NCBI GenBank assembly: GCA_001803875.1
Contig: MHEO01000020.1
Coordinates: 17,605-22,884 of the forward strand
Direction: 5' to 3'
From: Nitrospirae bacterium RIFCSPHIGHO2_01_FULL_66_17
Lineage (GTDB): Bacteria > Nitrospirota > Nitrospiria > 2-01-FULL-66-17
Length of the DNA stretch: 5,280 nt
Part shown: piece by piece, positions 4,809 to 5,280 of the stretch
Numbering within the stretch: the first letter of the stretch is position 1
How the letters are laid out: each line of letters starts with the position of its first letter
Notes under the pieces: generated by a model
Database searches by the model: none
What the model was told of the DNA's origin: nothing
Seen by the model: the letters and a program-made list of their open reading frames with translations, nothing else
Translations under genes and position numbers: made by a program

Positions 4809-4823
4809 TCACGTCCCAGTCGT

Positions 4824-5280
4824 TCACTGGGCGGGCATCATCTGCCGCGCCATTTCCAGATTCGCCCGAGCGTCGGCGTGCCCGGGATCGCGCGCCAGCG
4901 CCTCGCGAAACGCCGAGATCGCCTCATCGACACGCCCCTGCTCCGCGAGCACGATGCCCAAACTGTTGAAGAGGTCGGGGTGGGGGGCGAGTACGATCGC
5001 GCTTCGGTATTCGGCTTCGGCTTCCGCGAAGCGGCCACGCCCGGCCAGCACCTCGGCCAGGTGGCTCCGCGCCGTCGCGTCGTTCGGGTTGATCGTCAGC
5101 CCCGCGCGATAGGCCGCGATCGCCTCGTCCGTCCGACCCAGCCTTGCCAGCGTCAGGCCCCGGTTGAAATGGCCCTTGAAGGACGAGGGGTTCAGCCGGA
5201 GGACCTCGTCGAACTCGTGCAGGGCGTCGTCATGCGCTCCCCGGTTCAGGTGGTGAAGGCCGAGGTTCGTGTGCGCCTGA
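4824..5280 (-). CDS. Tetratricopeptide-repeat protein, C-terminal part (runs off right edge)
   Basis: The frame is open from the window edge to the TGA at 4824-4826, giving at least 152 codons, and the real start lies beyond 5280. The GTG at 5051 is internal, not a start. Reading from the edge, four consecutive TPR units of 33-34 residues are seen, beginning AHTNLGLHHLNRGAHDDAL, GHFNRGLTLARLGRTDEAI, ARSHLAEVLAGRGRFAEAE and LFNSLGIVLAEQGRVDEAI. Each has the usual small residues and closes with NP, AP or DP. A short capping helix (ARANLEMARQMMPAQ) ends the protein. TPRs form a superhelical protein-binding scaffold. The N-terminal part, which would show the actual role (for example a membrane glycosyltransferase or secretion factor), is missing. 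It is on the same strand as the toxin operon, 52 bases upstream of it. Confidence 0.88.
   Translation of the reverse strand, partial: QAHTNLGLHHLNRGAHDDALHEFDEVLRLNPSSFKGHFNRGLTLARLGRTDEAIAAYRAGLTINPNDATARSHLAEVLAGRGRFAEAEAEYRSAIVLAPHPDLFNSLGIVLAEQGRVDEAISAFREALARDPGHADARANLEMARQMMPAQ

Noticed and set aside
4451..4969. Plus-strand open frame of 172 codons over the toxin gene
   Set aside because: It is antisense to the toxin, the intergenic promoter and the TPR gene, and has no recognisable motif. The minus strand carries the coherent gene set.

Overview
The window is high-GC bacterial DNA with densely packed short operons and several families of dispersed repeats. A C-rich/G-rich palindrome near position 425 reads as a (N/S)P(P)xPPFxKGG-type peptide in several frames. 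I know this repeat type from Nitrospirota, Methylomirabilota/NC10 and deltaproteobacterial genomes. I therefore suggest an uncultured bacterium of that broad kind, with low confidence; nothing here is a true phylogenetic marker.

Layout from left to right. (1) Positions 48-413 (-) hold a small exported protein of unknown function. Its probable start codon lies inside the palindromic repeat at 402-447. (2) Positions 548-1410 (+) hold a two-gene operon: queF (preQ1 synthase, queuosine tRNA modification), overlapped by four bases by a four-helix DUF4149-type membrane protein. (3) Positions 1411-1519 hold a short GGGGACA-type repeat remnant and hairpin-forming sequence between convergent genes. 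(4) Positions 1520-2674 (-) hold a 384-residue secreted beta-rich protein with a clear Shine-Dalgarno sequence and signal peptide; its N-terminal half looks like a ConA/LamG-type sandwich. (5) Positions 2690-4107 hold an AT-rich patch followed by a REP-associated tyrosine transposase (RAYT, 3110-4060, +). Nested direct repeats with a GGGGTCA core lie on its left, and an inverted copy on its right encodes the last residues of the transposase. (6) Positions 4110-4771 (-) hold a TumE/TumA-type toxin-antitoxin pair, toxin gene first, with overlapping stop and start. Its near-consensus promoter has a -10 box inside a palindrome only 7 bases before the toxin ATG. (7) Positions 4824-5280 (-) hold the C-terminal part of a tetratricopeptide-repeat protein running off the right edge.

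How the parts relate: queF and the membrane protein are probably co-expressed by translational coupling, although no functional link is known. The toxin-antitoxin pair looks autoregulated. The RAYT and its repeats form one mobile-type unit that abuts the antitoxin stop codon. No clearly new system is proved. The most interesting signals are the leaderless-looking, palindrome-covered toxin promoter and the architecture of the RAYT repeats.
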